Source: Protostelium mycophagum (taxonomy: Eukaryota > Evosea > Variosea > Protosteliida > Protosteliaceae). Taken from it: 63,209 nucleotides of DNA. The position numbers and the translations under genes are program-made. Below are positions 38,701-50,264 of the stretch, in pieces. The first letter of the stretch is position 1; each line of letters starts with the position of its first letter. The notes under the pieces were generated by a model. It did not search any database. It had not been told where the DNA came from and saw nothing but the letters and a program-made list of their open reading frames with translations. Location of the stretch: positions 1 through 63,209 of the forward strand of contig MZNV01002920.1 in NCBI GenBank assembly GCA_002081555.1. Direction: 5' to 3'.

Positions 38701-40570
38701 CAACCTGCCCATACGTAAACAAAAATTGAGAAGAATAGTTTTGGATGGAAGACAATTAGCCCTGAAGATCAGTGCTAACAGTGTGTACGGTTTTACCGGA
38801 GCGACTGTCGGTAAGCTACCGTGTCTCGCCGTATCCGCTTCCGTTACGAGTTACGGCAGAGACATGCTCTTGCTGACCAGCAAGGTGAGAGATTTACACG
38901 AGAACAATTTGAAATTTGAATTTCGGCGCGAACCGCCAAATATCCCAAACACGGGTTGACAACTACAGTACGTTAAGGAGAAATATACCAAAGCGAATGG
39001 GTATGACCACGATGCGGATATTGTTTATGGTGATACCGATTCGGTGATGGTGAAGTTTGGCACAGAAGATTTGGAGGAGGCCATCAAGATGGGCAAAGAT
39101 GCGGCAGACTATGTGTCGCAACAATTCCAAAAACCAATCAAATTGGAGTTTGAGAAGGTGCGCAAAGCATTGTAGATGGAGTTGTAGAGCAAGATCGTGA
39201 CGATTTCTGACAAATTTTATCAGGTTTATTATCCGTATTTGTTGATCAATAAGAAGAGGTGAGAGGTTTCTTGTAAAAATAAGCACAATTAATTGGAACA
39301 GATACGCCGGACTCTTGTGGACGAAGTCAGACAAATTTGACAAGATTGATGTCAAGGGTATCGAAGTAAGATATCTTATTTTTTTTTGTAAAGTGATATA
39401 CTCATTATTTTTCCCTCAACAAAAATCAATCATGGAATTAATAATGGACAGACTGTGCGTAGAGACAACTGTCCTCTCGTAAAGAACGTAATCAATACTT
39501 GTCTACACAAGATTTTAATCGAGCGTGACACCGAAGGTAAACGACCCACAATATTCTGGAAAATTTTCAGTAAAATAAAACAGGGGCAATAAAATACACC
39601 AAAGGAATCATCAGTGACTTGCTGCAAAACAAGATGGACTTGTCTTTGCTTGTGGTCACGAAGGCCCTCGCTAAGGACGGAAACGCTTACAACAACAAAC
39701 AAGCGCACGTGGAACTCGCCGAGAGAATGAGAAAGAGAGATCCTCACACTGCCCCCGCTATAGGTGACAGGTGCGTTGTAGATTGTTGATGGCATGTGAT
39801 GACGTCATTAGAGTACCATATGTAATTATTCAGGGAGCGAAAGGGGCAAAAGCATATGAGAAGGCGGAGGATCCACTCTATGTCCTGGGTGAGTTCATCT
39901 ACATCGTTGTAGATTCATCATTGATAGACTTCTAACATTTCGCAGAGAACAACATCCCCCTCGACTACCAATACTACCTAGACAACCAACTGAAAAAACC
40001 GCTGGAGAGACTGTTTGCTCCCATCATGTCAAAACCCTCCGAACTTCTCAGTACGTTTACATCGTTGTAGATACGCATATTGTAGATTGACGAAATACAG
40101 CGGGAGATCACACACGCACGGTGTACAGACCCACACCGAAGACGGGAGGAATTATTGGCTTTGCAGTCAAGCAAGTCAGTTGTTTGGGCTGCAAAGCTCC
40201 ACTCAAGAATGGTGGTACGTAATTACATCATTGTAGATCTGCCACAGAACGCCAGAAAATTCTGAGAAATTTTACAGAAACTACGGTGTGCAGGAACTGC
40301 GAGAGCAGAGAGGCGGAAGTTTACCAGAATATTCTGAACAACGTTTCGTCCTTGGAGACCCAATTTTCCCGCGTCTGGACACAGTGTCAAGTGTGTCAAG
40401 GCAGTTTACACCAGCCTGTGCTTTGCACCAGGTGACCCATCTACATCGTTGTAGAATTGAGATTGACCGGTTGTAGTCGAGATTGTCCCATATTCTATAT
40501 GAGGAAGAAAGTGCAGAAAGATCTCGGGGACGTACAGCAGTCGCTGGAGAGGTTCAGCATAGCTTGGTAA
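35703..40570 (+). CDS. POLD1: DNA polymerase delta catalytic subunit
   Basis: B-family replicative polymerase with 3'-5' proofreading. An acidic N-terminus ([14 protein letters not shown]) is followed by [20 protein letters not shown]. The exonuclease motifs are DIECAGRKG (Exo I), [12 protein letters not shown] (Exo II) and [10 protein letters not shown] (Exo III). The polymerase motifs are [13 protein letters not shown] (A), [14 protein letters not shown] (B) and [13 protein letters not shown] (C). The C-terminus keeps both metal sites: CysA ([16 protein letters not shown]) and CysB ([25 protein letters not shown]), the latter expected to carry the Fe-S cluster. All catalytic acidic residues are visible. 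About 20 introns of 40-90 nt; stop TAA 40568-40570. Several introns contain an internal CGTTGTAG element. Confidence 0.97.
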
Positions 40571-40714
40571 TAATAAAAATGGTCAGAAGCATCTAGATTT
40601 GTTCGCAATCCACAATGTACAATTGAATTGATTGCATCATCAACCATGAAATTGTGACATCGCCGTGTCAACAAGATTTTCTCTTTTTTTCGCCAACACA
40701 ACAAAGACGAAGAG

Positions 40715-41497
40715 ATGGGGACCTCTGGGTACTTGACTGTTCGACATAACTCTCAGAGTATCCTCACAATATATAAGCAAGCTGATGGTCAGTTTATGCC
40801 AGAATGGACTTTGTATTTCCTCAAGCATCACTCTTCCCATGAAATCCCCTCCTTCTTGGCCGCTCTTGTCCATTATTTCAAATTTGAGTCACCAATTGGT
40901 CAAATCTACCTCGAAGAACCAGAAAATGAAGATCTGACAAACCACGTCATCTTAAACATAGAGAACGATCCCTCCAACTGGGAGCTCATAACACCAGATG
41001 AACAGAAGAGCTACACCCGGGAGACTGTCAATGAGGAGAACATGTCTGACTTTCAAGAATATACAGGGATGATTCGAAACTTTGGTCGTAATATTGGTGG
41101 CTCCCTCTTGATTTCTGATATGAATCGACGATGGCCTCTTCCCCTTGTCATAGATACCAGAGATGATACACCATCAGTCATCCGTCTTGTGAGAAAGGAG
41201 AGTGGCTCAACTCACTTTCTTCTGGAAATCTCTTTCAAGAAAGGAGGAAAGGATATCCCAGTGTTTGTCGACCAATTCCTGCAAAAGTGTGACGAGATTC
41301 TGAACGGGATCTCCCCAGAGGGCTTCGAGACCGGCTTTGCCTCCAATGGCCCAGAGTGTTTTGCTGCAAAGATCGTCGCCCATTTCAAGCAGGGAGACAG
41401 GAGCGAAAATGTGGGGATATACACCACAAAGAAAGAGAGGGCACACACTATAACTCTGGTCATACCGAAAGTAGGGCAAGTCATGAAGCAACAATAA
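40715..41497 (+). CDS. single-exon protein of unknown function
   Basis: An uninterrupted 260-codon frame, unusual beside neighbours with many introns. It starts MGTSGYLTVRHNSQSILTIY, a pattern (M-G-T-x-G-Y..R) seen at the start of small proteins with an N-terminal beta sheet, then WTLYFLKHHSSHEIPSFLAA and an acidic centre. The second half has PLVIDTRDDTPSVIRLV, PVFVDQFLQKCDEILNG and ends ITLVIPKVGQVMKQQ. No signal peptide or membrane helix. Lack of introns could mean a young, retroposed or transferred gene. I do not recognise the family. Confidence 0.72.
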   Translation: MGTSGYLTVRHNSQSILTIYKQADGQFMPEWTLYFLKHHSSHEIPSFLAALVHYFKFESPIGQIYLEEPENEDLTNHVILNIENDPSNWELITPDEQKSYTRETVNEENMSDFQEYTGMIRNFGRNIGGSLLISDMNRRWPLPLVIDTRDDTPSVIRLVRKESGSTHFLLEISFKKGGKDIPVFVDQFLQKCDEILNGISPEGFETGFASNGPECFAAKIVAHFKQGDRSENVGIYTTKKERAHTITLVIPKVGQVMKQQ

Positions 41498-41804
41498 ACT
41501 GTGGTATCGAAGCTTGGTATTAATAGTCAATTTTCGGGTACCATGACTGGCTTGAATTTCTATTATTGTACGGAAACAAATGCTCCTGACGGTGGAAAAT
41601 AGTTTTCGGGCCATGGCCTTTTAGTGGTGCCCCAACTGAATCTGACAAATCCGACATAATATTGCTGCCGATATGAATACCCGGAAATACCACACTGCCC
41701 AAGCGCAAAACGGTGTGGTTTCGGGGGATACTCTGAATATAAATTGTGCTCAACTCATTCTTTGCCCAACATCGAGAGCAGCAAGCAGTTACAAGACAAA
41801 CACA

Positions 41805-42127
41805 ATGAGAACCACCTTCTTCATCATCGCTGTTGCTACAGCCTTTGTGGCTGCAAACATCATACCTATCTTCCCCATGACCATTGGAACACCAAACTTC
41901 GCTGGCCAACCCTCAATCACCTCCTGTCCTTCTTACTGTGGTGCCCCAAACAGCCCCTCTTGCGTTTGGAATCCCTACACCTACCAGGTTTGCTCAGCTC
42001 AATACAACGCCACTGCCCCAGCCAAAATGGAAACTGCGACTCGAGCCAGGACCAATGTGGACCCGTCTGCTACGGACCCGACAAGGCTGGAAACGTCTAT
42101 TGTGGCTGTGTCTGTTGCAACTGTTGA
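41805..42127 (+). CDS. small Cys-rich secreted protein with an apparent frame break
   Basis: ATG at 41805 opens a signal peptide (MRTTFFIIAVATAFVAANII) followed by a Cys-containing region (SITSCPSYCGAPNSPSCVWN..VCSAQ). Around the CCCC run at 42016-42019 the Cys spacing continues in another frame, which reads CPSQNGNCDSSQDQCGPVCY and ends CGCVCCNC with TGA at 42125-42127. The frame that holds the signal peptide continues instead to 42164 with no cysteines. So either a base is missing or extra, there is an undetected very short intron, or the gene is decaying. Only short Cys-rich secreted proteins in general are suggested; no function is assigned. Confidence 0.5.
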
Positions 42128-42548
42128 GAGGAACAGCCTAAATGACACTGTAGAATATAAATAGATGAAGTACCTCTTGGTCATATAATTATATCGCGGT
42201 CCTCTTCTGTTTTGAGAATTGCCTTCTCTTCTCATGTAAGAATGTCCCTTCCGAAGAAGCACAATGTTCCGGCCTACTTCCGGTGTCACCTCTCTGAAAC
42301 TTAAACTGTGGTGGACCCAATTCCCTTGTACAATATCGAAAAACCAAGCAGGTGGCCTCACAATTGTCATTGTGCGTAAGAGGCGTCACCATAATTTCAT
42401 CAGAGTGGGTTCTCTTTAGTTTTGTGGTTTATCCTTTTTGACACTAATCTCCGAAATTTTCCGAGATCTTCGGAATTTCTGGAACGTGACCGTTGTAGTC
42501 TGTCGTCGAACTTACTTCCCAGATCATCATAACACAGAACGAACAAAC
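42128..42548. other. 421-bp spacer, no gene seen
   Basis: Holds the 3' flank of the Cys-rich gene and the upstream region of the HIG1 gene. Short antisense frames exist here but look random. No repeat or RNA gene found. Confidence 0.45.
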
Positions 42549-43046
42549 ATGGCAAGCACAGATAACCAAAACCAAATTAAACATAAGAAAGACTACACCA
42601 AGGAGTTTCCAGAAGATGTGAGCAGAGTATCATCAAGCAGACCAACCATGCTGCAAGCAATAGGAGGCAATCCCATCATCGCACTAGGTCAGTCATGTCA
42701 TCTTGTCGTATCCTTCTAAAGCTTGGAAGGTATTTTGGGAGCTGCAGGATCTGTCGCATATGTTGGATACACAGTCTTTAGCAAAAAAAAGTCGAGTGAT
42801 AAGATGGCAATGAATAGAGCTCTGAGATGGCGTGTCCTGTTACAAGGTAAGGTCTCACGATCACACGTGACTTTCATCAAAAATGAATCCATTTTTACGT
42901 CCCACGGCTTCTTCCTTTCTGTACTTACTTACACACACAATCTGATCGCAATAGGAGCTGCTGTTGGAGCCTTCCTGGTTACCTTCATGGGTAGTGGATT
43001 GGTAAGCAATGTAAAGGCACGTTTTGGAAAAGACACTGAGGAATAA
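42549..43046 (+). CDS. HIG1-domain mitochondrial protein
   Basis: HIG1 proteins (HIGD1/2, yeast Rcf1/2) are small inner-membrane proteins that support respiratory supercomplexes. The protein starts MASTDNQNQIKHKKDYTKEF. The domain then shows NPIIALG, a first helix (LEGILGAAGSVAYVGYTVF), a basic loop (SKKKSSDKMAMNRALRWRVL) and a second helix (GAAVGAFLVTFMGSGLV). The M..R..R-x-x-x-Q-G spacing is that of the HIG1 family. The tail ends KARFGKDTEE; stop TAA 43044-43046. Two introns. The first is very short (about 30 nt if the GTCATG donor that keeps frame is used), so its boundary is uncertain. Confidence 0.84.
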
Positions 43047-43105
43047 ATACACCATGAAATCATTTGAAGAAATGTCCATTTTCATCTTTGTACATTACGA
43101 ACACT

Positions 43106-46100
43106 TCACTGTGTACTGATCTGATAAAGGACCATCTGCAAGTCATCCGCTGATCTCATCGTATCATTGACTTTCTTTGTGAAAGCTTCGATCATCATCT
43201 CTTCGTCCTCTTCTTTTCCGCTGACCGCCAGAAGCATCCTCTCCACTTCCCTCCTTATTTTGCCAAGCCGCGACTCCATCAACTTCTTCATCTCTACCTT
43301 GTCTTTCGCCTGATGTCTTTAATATGATGTAGGTGTTTCAATATCCTGACCTGTGCTTCACCATGAGCCGACATCGTCTCTATGATGTCACTCCGAATCT
43401 GCAGCAGCTCCTCGCGAAAAATGTCTATTTTGTGTTCCAAAGAAGCTATTTTAGGTTGCTGTTCTTCGATGGATTGAGATATCTTACTGTCGACAATCTA
43501 CAACGATTTAGAGTCTTAAAATTCTGGAAATCTCACCTCTTCGATCAACTTCCTCTCTGGCACGAGCTGCGCTTGTTTGTTGAGCTGTGCGGAATACTCC
43601 TCCAATTGTTTCTGCATGTACCCCTCCATGCGGCTCATTCGCTCTTCCATTGTCTTATGCAGATCACCAAGCTGTCCCGCGAATTCACTTCTGACGCCTT
43701 GCAGACCGTCTTGCAGAAGCCTGTCCAGATTCTCCTGTACCTCCACATTTTCCCGCTCTTTTTCACGTTTAAATTCCAAAAAGTCTTCCATCTGCTTGAA
43801 CATCGAGGTCTGTATGCTTTCAAACTCCTCGCTCAACTTTGACATCTCTTGCGAAGTTTTCTTTTGGTTCGTCTCAAGCTTGCTGTCTATATTTGATGCC
43901 AACTCTTTCTGCTTCTTTTTTTGGCGGGAGATTTTCTGCCGCAGAGCGAGAGTGTTCTTCTGTCTCTCCGTCTCATTCTTCAGTTCTAAAGCGGCGAGTT
44001 GTTGTTGTTGTTGAGTTAGCTGTGAGATTTGTTGTGAAGTTTTTTGTTCTAGGGCTTGTATTATGGCTTCGGTTTCGGCCTTGCTCGCCGACAATATTTC
44101 ATGCTGGTAATTATCAGCGACATTTTCTTCAATATAAGAAGATGAGTGCTCACATCTTTCTCCTCTCTACTAGCAATCTTGTCTTCTAGGCTCTGAACTG
44201 TCAACATGACATCACTGACATCTTGTGACATCTGTTTTAATGAACTATTTGTCAAATATCGAAGTTCTTTCAACTTCTCCTTAGACATCTGCTTCGTCTT
44301 CTCCGCTACCTGCTCCCTGTTCATATGTCAGGAATGTCAGTCTGACATCTCAGATGTGCTTACACATTCGATACGCGCTGTTCTATGATGTCTTTCATTG
44401 CTTTGACTTCGTCCACATTCTCTTCCAGTTCGTGAGCAATGGTCGACACTTCGTCCAACTACAAAGAATCAAAACGACTGACGGGACAAGTCGAACCTTG
44501 GATTCCAGCTCTTCAGTACGCATGACGTCCTTCTCTAATGTCATCACTTTGCTCATCAAGGCTTCGATCTCTGTCTGTTGCCTCATCAAGGTGGCCTTCT
44601 GTTCGTCTCGAAGGTGCTCATACCCGCTCATCTTCTTCTCCAATACGTCTATCTGCGACAATGTACTACACTCGTCAGATCACTTCTTGATGGAGATTTC
44701 ACTTTTCATTCATGGTGGTGTCGGAACGTAACTTCTTGATCTTCTTCTCTAATTGCATGATCTTTGCATCATATAGAGATTGCATGTTTTCATAGTCTTC
44801 TACTTTTGCTCTCATCTTCTCTTCGCTCTCCATTCTATTTTTAGCTTCATTCAACGCCTCCAATTTCATGTTGTCGACCTGCCGAAATTTCAATGAAATT
44901 TGAGGAGAATGGTACAGACCTCCCCCTTCAGTCTTTCGTGTGCATGTTTCCATATCTTCTCTTGTTCTTCCAACTGCTCAGACCGAAGGGTTGACATCAG
45001 TGATGACATGCCACTGCTGGAAGGTGACGACACCGCGCTCATGATCAAACCTCCGAAATCCCCCTCTACAAATACTTTTACAACACAGCCAAAAACAAAA
45101 ATCTACCTGCAAAATCCTGATCGAATGTGACTTCTGTGGTTGGATCTAAAATTAGTTATTTCGGCGAAGATTTTTAAATCTACCTATATACAAATACCAG
45201 AGATCAGATTGCACAGCATTTCGCTCGCCAAGCCCGCCGAAAACAAACATCTTCATGCCTCTGAACAGCACGGCCGAATGTCCGTACCGAGCAGACGGAC
45301 CCAGAACATTTCCTTTGACGATGACTCTCTCTGGTGTTTTAGAGAGCTCTACTTTGCACCATCTGACTTGTTCCAAGTTGAATTCCCAGAGATCCGAGCA
45401 GGGGGTGGGCCCTAGCGAAGATGTTTAGCATAAAAATCTTAAAAGACAAGAAGTAGATTGGTAATATTACCTAATCCTCCAAAGATGATCATCTTCTGCC
45501 CAAAACTGATTACAGAGTGATGTGACCTCCTGATGGGTCTACTTCCTTCAGGTGATAGTTGGGACCAACACAATGTGACAGGATCGAGTTGCCAGATGTC
45601 GTTTAGACGTCCTGACTCACCGAAACCTCCAAACATGAGGATTTTCTCTCCGACTAAAGTCATGGTGTGGCCGTGCCTCTTTGGTGGAGGAGCTGCGTGA
45701 GGCTTCCGAAGTCAGAATAATGATCGACACTATGATTGTTGATCACCTCGATTTGAGTCCACCAATTCGTCACAGTGTCGAAGACCCACAAATCATCAAA
45801 CGTGGCTGAACTGTACAATGTCAGTTCACTCATTTGACGTCACCATCTACACCACTCACAGTCTATCCGCACCACCAAACATGATGATTGTATTGCCATA
45901 AGATACTGCTGCTTGACCACACCTTGGTGGTGGAATCATTTCTTCTTTTCTTAACTCGACTTTGCTCCAAATGCGACCCGCTAGTCGTGTCAATTTTATT
46001 CAAAACTAAAATTAGATCCATCTTCCAGCAAGCTTTTGTGATCAAATAAAATATTCAGCCACCTTTTGTTTTTTATGTATTTAATTTGAAAAACAAACTT

Positions 46101-46890
46101 ACAAATATCATAGAACCATAGATCATTCGAGCATTGTGCCCCAGTCTCTCCTCCAAATAAGTACATTCTGTCTTTGATGATGACCGAAGAATGGCCCGTC
46201 TTTTTGCCTGGATTCGGTCCGTCTGAGCCGTCGAAACGTTGCCATCTTCACGTTGAATTAGTCCAGTCATGTTGCAGCTTTGTTTTCAAAACACAGAATG
46301 ATACACCAACACATTTTAATGATGATGATCTCACCTCGTCTTTGATGTGTCCATCATCCACATGTCCGCCAGAGGTTGTGTTCCGTTGTGTCCTCCATAC
46401 AAAATTATGGAAGACCTGTATGCAACACATGATTGTCCATGTCGTTTTGTGGGATGAAGCTGTCCGAGTGAAGCACTGCTCCATGACATAGGATCTAAAA
46501 GAAATTAAAATAGTTCAGGAAAGTGATTTCCTACATTTTGATGTTGAAGGTTCTTTCGAGCTACAATAAAGTCAATCAATGATGTTCGTCGAATGACATC
46601 ACTCACATCATTCTATGCCTTTTCACTTCGGCTTCTGTATCATTCAAAAGAGTGTCGATCCTTCCGCTCAGACCACTCAGACCATCTGATGACGAAAGTG
46701 ATGTTGCCGTTCCATCTTTGATCTTTGTCTTCGATCTCCTCTCGAGTGGTGCTGCCAGAGCTTCTAAATTCTTGGAAAGCACAGGTTTGACACCGGTTCC
46801 TACCCTCTTTACAGCTTTCACATTCTTAGTGGGTGTTGTGTTGGTGCTAGTGGTAGTTTTACGGGTGTTGCCAGAGCTTGCCGTTGGCAT
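43106..46890 (-). CDS. kelch-repeat / coiled-coil protein (Tea1-like architecture)
   Basis: Starts MPTASSGNTRKTTTSTNTTP (46890), then a basic, Ser/Thr-rich region and a short helix. Six or so kelch blades follow, e.g. GQSCVAYRSSIILYGGHNG, GHSSVIIKDRMYLFGGETG, GQAAVSYGNTIIMFGGAD, GHTMTLVGEKILMFGGFGES, HHSVISFGQKMIIFGGLG and GHSAVLFRGMKMFVFGGLGE. The spliced frame then runs on without a stop through DPTTEVTFDQDFA into a long coiled coil of about 500 residues (EEQEKIWKHAHERLKGEVDN, MRQQTEIEALMSKVMTLEKD, QQISQLTQQQQQLAALELKN, EKRENVEVQENLDRLL-like, RKLIEEIVDSKISQ). Stop is at 43106-43108. Fission-yeast Tea1 and relatives, which mark growth poles on microtubule ends, share this kelch-then-coil plan. 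The function here is inference. Confidence 0.85.
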
Positions 46891-47035
46891 GATTGAAGCT
46901 GTGTCTCAACGGCTGCCCGAAGCACAAATATTCTTGACATTCTACAACTATCAAAGTGCCAACAGATTTAACTCGATCTTTGCATGTTCTAAAGCAACAA
47001 GTGACGAAAGATCCTCTATATTTATGTTTAAATTG

Positions 47036-49881
47036 TCAAGCTGCATATGTCGCCTTGCCAATGGACTGGCCCATCTTCACCAAGGTCTCCAGCGGCTTTC
47101 TGCTGTTGGCAAGAAGGTCCTCATCGAATTGTATCTTATCCTTTTGGTACAAAACAAGACAGGTGCTTCCTCCAAACGCGAAGTAGCCGATCTCATCACC
47201 TCTTTGGAAGGTCAGTGAATGTACGTGTTTGACAAAGTCAATGAAGTGGCTGGTTGTAGAGTAACGAAAAGACAAAAAAGTACTTGTTCAGTTGGTCTCC
47301 TTCCTTTGCTGTAAAAACAATGGACCCAACCATAGTGGCTCCCACCGCCACAAAACTATTGTAACGTTATTTGCCGCCAAATCTCCGGTTCGAATTTCAA
47401 ACTCACCACACGGAGCCGAATTCCTCGGTGTGTATCTCTACAACGGTTCTTCTGTTCTCGGTGTAAACATCCAGTGGGGTTCGGATAGCTATAGGGTTCA
47501 CTGTGAAATAGTGTCCGCTTACTTCATACGCCTTTCCCAATCTTCCTGTCACAGGGCTATGACGTCATCAGTACGTCATAAGATGTTTGTTGGGATATCT
47601 TACCTGTGATATCTGTGGTAATCTTGAGGAGCGAGTCTTGCAATCACGATAGAACCACCCTTGTACTTCTCCGCCAAAGTGGGGTCCTTGATCAGTGACT
47701 GAAATTTCTCAGAAAAGTCTTATAAATTTCCGAGAAAACTCACCACGATGTCAAAGTGTTCGCCTTTGATCCACAATCTTGTAGCATCTGTGATGGTGGG
47801 AAAGACATGCAATCTGCAATCTGCAGGTGACACCGCGACACTCTGCGAAATTTCAGTGAAATATCAGGACATGATGGTTGTAGATGGGAGGATTTTACTC
47901 ACAGGATGGCGAGGTTCGGAGATGGGCCTGACGCCCGCTTTTAATTTTCTGTAGAAGAATTCATTGAAATTCGAGAATTTGTCGAGGGGCAACAGAATCT
48001 CATCTACAACGATCAGATCATTCCATGATAATTCGAGAATATTACCAACTGGCAGGTTGTAGTTCTGTATGAATGGCTGGATTTCAGCTTTGGAATTGGG
48101 ATTTGTGAACTTCTTTCCTTGTTGTTCGCTCATGTGCTTGAGCACCTTGTTTATCTTGTGCGCTAAAAATAGATTCAGATTCACGTTGAAAGAACTCGGT
48201 ATTCTGCTGAAAATTCCACAAAGATTCCGTGAAAACTCACCGAACTTTCCGCTGCCATATGAATACATTAATCTCAGAGAGACACGGATATAGTCTGGTA
48301 TCAACTCATCCTCCAGTCTTCCCGTCTACAACGATTAATTTTTCCAGTAATTGAAATCTCCCACCTCGCGGTCGCAGACTACAATCTGCCAGACTTGATT
48401 GTCTTGTGGCTTTCTCTCCACTTTTCCGTAGAATCCCCTCTCAAGCACTGGTTTATTGTCATTACAGTGTTGTAGTGCGTCGAAATGAATACAAATGTAA
48501 AACCAAACTCACTCAGAGCACCGATCATTGACTGACCGTCGTTCTCCCCTATGACATCTTAGTCATGACATGATGATATCACAATGACTGCCATCACTCA
48601 CCAAGATGTCTGTCCCTAGCAACAGCCCACCATATAAAATTAACCGCATCTTCAGGTAATATCTTCTCCACAATTGGATTTTTGCAGGAGGAGTCAGCTA
48701 CACACGTCAGTTGAAATTTCACCGAAATTTCAAAGGGGTGTCACGTGCTTACCGTCTTGAGCCATTATGGAGGTAAATTCTTGATATGTCAATTGTCCAT
48801 CGCCGTTTTGGTCAGCTCTGGCAAACTACAACGAGTCAGTTTCGGTGTAAGAGTGTACTGGAAAACTCACGAGAGTGTTGATGTCATCGTCAGTCGCAGA
48901 AGATCCCAAAGCTTGTGCCATGGCAATGAGCTCTGTAGACATGTCATCATCACGCCTTCGTGATAAAAAACGAGTGCACCTGGAGGGCCGATTGTGCCAG
49001 AGTTGTCGAAATCAAAGTGAGTGGCGAAGCCGAGCCAAAATTCTCTCTCTACAGCGTATCTATTTTTAAACTCGACACGGACCCTCAGAGTGCCCCCGTA
49101 TCCAGGACGATCCTGAAATTTCGGTGAGTTTTTGTGGGTGTTGGTTTGATAAGCTGTTTTTTCGTGGAATTTAATGAAGAGAGAAATGGAGATGTACAAG
49201 TGGAAACATACCGGCTTCTTTGGGTTGTTAAGAGGAAGGGACAAATACTCAGTAATGACACCATCAACAGGCTTCATTGAACCATTGTAGAAGTGATCCA
49301 GATCGATCTTGTTCTCTCCAGCAAAGTCTAAAATGGTCACGTGATAATCAGATGTGGGTTACTCACCATTCTTGCTGTTGAAATCGTAATCATACAATTC
49401 AACATCTATCTGGTATCTTTGCTGTGATTTGAGGACGAAACTAAGCAGAGATTGAGTATTAATTTGATAGTGAATGATCAACTTACAGTTTGAAGCTCTC
49501 ATTCCATCTCGGCTCTGCAGTATTCGCCTTTACTGATGTCTTGAACCTTCAACATAATTAACCATATCATTTAACCACATCCGACTCACTTGATACCATG
49601 ACCGAACTTCAATCTCACAAAGGGGTCACAATGTCCAATGAGATCCAACTTGGGAACACCTGTGGCCTCTAATACTGCGAAACATGAGTAACCTAGAAGT
49701 GGACGAAAGTGCTGATAGTACCTGTAATGTTAAAGAGGCCAGTGATTGGGTCCTCTTTATCGAAGAGGGGGAAGTCCAACTTTGGTTCCTTCTTATGCCT
49801 GAACTTCATGGTGTATGGGTGGCTGTTGCCGTTTGTCTGCCGTTTTTTTCTTCGGAACGGTTTCGGCAAAAGGTGCCGCAT
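47036..49881 (-). CDS. phosphatidylserine decarboxylase with C2 and EF-hand domains (PSD2/PSD3 type)
   Basis: Makes phosphatidylethanolamine from phosphatidylserine in endomembranes. The start ATG (49881) begins MRHLLPKPFRRKKRQ. A C2 domain follows (GVPKLDLIGHCDPFVRLKFG..SVKANTAEPRWNESFKL..QIDVELYDYD), then an EF-hand (FARADQNGDGQLTYQEF). The catalytic part has DYIRVSLRLMYSYGSGKFGE, FNEFFYRKLKAGVRPISEP, SVAVSPADCRLHVFP, LWIKGEHFDI, GGSIVIARLAPQDYHRYHTP (catalytic His region), TPLDVYTENRRTV and the self-cleavage motif FAFGGSTCLVLYQ, where the Ser of GGST becomes the pyruvoyl group. Order and motifs match yeast PSD2 and plant PSD2/3. Stop at 47036-47038. About 13 introns. Confidence 0.93.
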
Positions 49882-50264
49882 CGAATCTTGAAAAAGTGAA
49901 AATTTTCTTTTAGAAAATTTAATTTGAATTTAATTGAAAACCGGTTTTTCCATAAGGCAAATCCCACGGCAAGCGCACGTGAACATACCGCAACTCACGA
50001 TAAGGATGGGTTACGCTTGGACTCTCCCACTTCGACCCGAGTTTTCATTGTACTCTCTGGCCTATCTGAATAACATTAAAAAAATTATATTTACTGAATA
50101 GATTGTGAGCTCAGAGCATTCAAAAGCAACGGTCTGGACAGATTTGATCAAGTTATAGAGGATTTTTCTTTTGATTTATTATGATGACTGTAGATATAAT
50201 TAATATAGTTCATCTCATTTTTATTCATAATGTGCTGATTTAAAATTTAAGGCCTGATTAGCGT
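49882..50264. other. 383-bp spacer between PSD and peptidase genes
   Basis: AT-rich. Probably contains a 5'-UTR exon of PSD: the minus strand has a CTTATC|GTGAGT donor near 50000 and a TTTTCAAG acceptor just before the PSD start. Otherwise nothing supported. Confidence 0.4.

Noticed and set aside
35703-40570. Intein within POLD1
   Set aside because: Every gap in the polymerase alignment is explained by GT-AG introns of 40-90 nt; no intein motifs.
43333-44189. Long plus-strand frames over 43333-43842, 43577-44014 and 43839-44189
   Set aside because: Antisense shadows of the coiled-coil exons; composition (Phe/Leu/Cys/Ser) is that of reverse-read Glu/Lys-rich codons.
47990-48015. CGTTGTAG at about 48004 as a splice acceptor
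   Set aside because: It lies inside an open PSD exon (NDLIVVDEILLPL), so it is coding there and was not counted.
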